DNA from: JACMMS01 sp043772865 | GTDB taxonomy: Bacteria; Pseudomonadota; Gammaproteobacteria; Burkholderiales; Methylophilaceae | Assembly: GCA_043772865.1 (NCBI GenBank) | Contig: JAYVFU010000276.1 | Coordinates: 1-7,009 of the forward strand | Reading direction: 5' to 3' | Length of the DNA stretch: 7,009 bases | Part shown: piece by piece, positions 6,468-7,009 of the stretch | How positions within the stretch are numbered: position 1 is the first letter of the stretch | Layout: each line of letters opens with the position of its first letter | Position numbers and translations under genes: made by a program | The notes under the pieces: model-generated | The model's database searches: none | What the model was told of the DNA's origin: nothing | Seen by the model: the letters and a program-made list of their open reading frames with translations, nothing else

Positions 6468-6516
6468 ATTAAGTACCTGGCACATGAGTTGCTTATAGCT
6501 AATCATGGTACTTAAT
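6468..6516. repeat. Perfect 10-bp inverted repeat flanking the sigma-54 promoter
   Basis: ATTAAGTACC (6468-6477) and GGTACTTAAT (6507-6516) are exact reverse complements separated by 29 bases. The left arm ends immediately before the -24 element, and the right arm begins a few bases after the predicted transcription start. Inner pairing (CATGA 6483-6487 with TCATG 6503-6507, and GCT-TAT-AGC at 6491-6499) allows an extended hairpin if the region is transcribed from upstream or extruded as single-stranded DNA. Candidate roles are a pair of repressor operators bracketing the promoter, or a structural element. Confidence 0.7.
6478..6492 (+). promoter_or_regulatory. Sigma-54 (RpoN) -24/-12 promoter
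   Basis: TGGCAC (6478-6483), five bases, then TTGC (6489-6492) and TT. This matches the RpoN consensus TGGCAC-N5-TTGC exactly, with the invariant GG (6479-6480) and GC (6491-6492) separated by 10 bases. Transcription is predicted to start near 6504, giving a leader of about 200 bases before the ATG at 6707. RpoN promoters need an AAA+ enhancer-binding activator; candidate sites lie about 100 bases upstream. The next plus-strand gene encodes a secreted protein. Confidence 0.85.
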
Positions 6517-6561
6517 ACTATTTAGGTATTTTTACTAAACTAAATTTCTTTAATCATCATT

Positions 6562-6590
6562 TTTAGGTGCTTTATAACAAAACACCTAAA
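6562..6590 (+). other. Leader hairpin
   Basis: TTTAGGTG (6562-6569) and CACCTAAA (6583-6590) form a perfect 8-bp stem with a 13-base loop, which can be extended by three T-A pairs after one bulged base. It lies about 60-90 bases into the predicted leader of the secreted-protein gene. No T-run follows directly (the nearest starts about 10 bases later), so it is not a normal terminator. It may be an RNA element, or a DNA dyad, because both arms carry the clustered hexamer. Confidence 0.45.
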
Positions 6591-6625
6591 CGTTCAAAGT
6601 TTTTGGTTGGTTCTTTTTGGTATCT

Positions 6626-6643
6626 ATAGCCTGTTCGGGCTAT
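6626..6643 (+). other. Second leader hairpin/dyad
   Basis: ATAGCC (6626-6631) and GGCTAT (6638-6643) form a 6-bp inverted repeat with the 6-base loop TGTTCG. The right arm lies inside the second CGGGCTATTG copy. It lies about 50 bases before the Shine-Dalgarno of the downstream gene and is not followed by a T-tract. It may be an RNA hairpin in the leader or another protein-binding dyad. Confidence 0.4.
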
Positions 6644-6645
6644 TG
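6636..6645 (+). repeat. Direct repeat CGGGCTATTG, copy 2
   Basis: This is identical to 6397-6406, 239 bases upstream, where the decamer spans the junction of the candidate enhancer dyads. This copy lies within the predicted leader. A single 10-bp match in about 500 bases could be chance, but it coincides with dyad symmetry at both places. Confidence 0.45.
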
Positions 6646-6694
6646 TGCTTAGGTTATACAGTAGGTAAATTGTTATTTCAGAAATTTTTTATTC

Positions 6695-6700
6695 AAGGGG
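6695..6700 (+). promoter_or_regulatory. Shine-Dalgarno of the secreted-protein gene
   Basis: AAGGGG ends 6 bases before ATG 6707. It is the strongest ribosome-binding site in the window and fixes the start of the partial gene. Confidence 0.8.
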
Positions 6701-6706
6701 ATTCAC

Positions 6707-7009
6707 ATGAACAAGATTTTATTAGCTTTATTAGTTTCAGCACTACCAGTACTTGCAAATGCAAACAGTTTGATTTTTACACCACAAGGTGAATCTTTTG
6801 CAATCGCAGGTTACGATTCATCAATCTCAACTGGTGCAGTTAGTAGTGGTACATTTGGTTCTTTCTCAGTTGAGGGTGGCGGTACAGTTACATTTACATA
6901 TTTAGGTAAAGAAGCAGCATTCAATAACTTTCACGTATATGGTGAGAACATATTAACAACAGATGGCGGTACTACTACTAATTTCGTAAATAGTTCTCAG
7001 TCTCCATTA
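6707..7009 (+). CDS. Secreted protein, N-terminal part (possible PEP-CTERM protein), truncated by window end
   Basis: The first 101 codons are present and the frame is open to the last base. A classic Sec signal peptide is visible: N2-K3, a Leu/Val/Ala core (4-16) and ANA (17-19), with cleavage before N20. The mature part is rich in Gly, Ser, Thr and aromatic residues, has no cysteine, and shows alternating beta-strand patterning. The motif GGGTVTFTYLGKEAAFNNF (57-75) resembles the beta-rich module common in PEP-CTERM proteins. Those proteins are exported and processed by an exosortase using a C-terminal PEP motif, membrane segment and basic tail; that end lies outside the window, so this identity is inferred from the N-terminus and the RpoN promoter. 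A strong Shine-Dalgarno (AAGGGG) precedes the ATG, and a leader of about 200 bases separates it from the promoter. It could instead be another secreted or surface adhesin-like protein. Confidence 0.8.
   Translation, partial: MNKILLALLVSALPVLANANSLIFTPQGESFAIAGYDSSISTGAVSSGTFGSFSVEGGGTVTFTYLGKEAAFNNFHVYGENILTTDGGTTTNFVNSSQSPL

Larger units (their letters stand above)
6336..6654. repeat. Cluster of seven TTAGGT/ACCTAA hexamers
   Basis: The hexamer appears as ACCTAA at 6336-6341, 6390-6395 and 6584-6589, and as TTAGGT at 6440-6445, 6522-6527, 6563-6568 and 6649-6654. For AT-rich DNA of this length I would expect fewer than one by a rough base-composition estimate. The copies lie upstream of, around and downstream of the sigma-54 promoter. 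They could be half-sites of an activator or other DNA-binding protein; this is inference. TTAGGT also occurs in genes of the window as the codon pair TTA-GGT, so only the intergenic clustering is notable. Confidence 0.5.

Noticed and set aside
6505..6525. Six-codon leader peptide frame right after the predicted sigma-54 start site
   Set aside because: It would begin at the very 5' end with no room for a ribosome-binding site and coincides with the inverted-repeat arm.
6562..6604. Intrinsic terminator at the leader hairpin
   Set aside because: The T-run begins about 10 bases after the stem rather than immediately, so normal intrinsic termination is unlikely.
6607..6792. TTG-initiated 61-codon frame before and overlapping the secreted-protein gene
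   Set aside because: It overlaps the strong start at 6707 in another frame, uses a TTG start and has no ribosome-binding site; it covers the structured leader.
1..7009. CRISPR arrays, tRNA/rRNA genes, insertion sequences, phage attachment sites
   Set aside because: I looked for regularly spaced long repeats, cloverleaf genes, transposase-like proteins with terminal inverted repeats, and integrase sites, and saw none.

Overview
The window comes from an AT-rich Gram-negative bacterium, most likely a betaproteobacterium. The protein character suggests the Methylophilaceae (Methylotenera/Methylophilus-like methylotrophs), but that placement rests on recognising the proteins, not on a search. Three blocks are visible.

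(1) Positions 1-5040, plus strand: a sulfate/thiosulfate ABC-importer operon. It encodes a periplasmic binding protein (Sbp/CysP family), an EAL-domain protein, the permeases CysT and CysW, and the ATPase CysA. The binding protein captures the oxyanion, CysT and CysW form the membrane channel, and CysA powers uptake for cysteine synthesis. The EAL gene is the unusual member. It lies between sbp and cysT, and its EAL domain has lost several expected catalytic residues (DDFG is DHFG; the EGVE-type motif begins with Q), so it may sense or bind rather than degrade c-di-GMP. A small hairpin sits at its stop codon, just before cysT.

(2) Positions 5041-6206: a strong symmetrical terminator (5063-5102) separates cysA from a convergent minus-strand gene for class I DAHP synthase (AroG type), the first enzyme of aromatic amino acid synthesis.

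(3) Positions 6207-7009: about 500 bases of dense, structured non-coding DNA, followed by the first 101 codons of a secreted protein that runs off the window. This DNA holds a textbook sigma-54 (RpoN) -24/-12 promoter (TGGCAC-N5-TTGC at 6478-6492). A perfect 10-bp inverted repeat flanks the promoter. Two adjacent 15-bp dyads lie about 95-115 bases upstream of the predicted start, where an enhancer-binding activator would sit. There is also a striking cluster of TTAGGT/ACCTAA hexamers, a repeated CGGGCTATTG decamer, and a roughly 200-base leader with hairpins. The protein has a clear signal peptide and a Gly/Ser/Thr-rich beta-type mature region. This resembles PEP-CTERM exported proteins, whose genes are known in some bacteria to be controlled by RpoN with the PrsK/PrsR two-component system. 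The diagnostic C-terminus is outside the window, so that identity is inferred. This promoter-plus-leader region is the most interesting part of the window, followed by the degenerate EAL protein in the sulfate operon.
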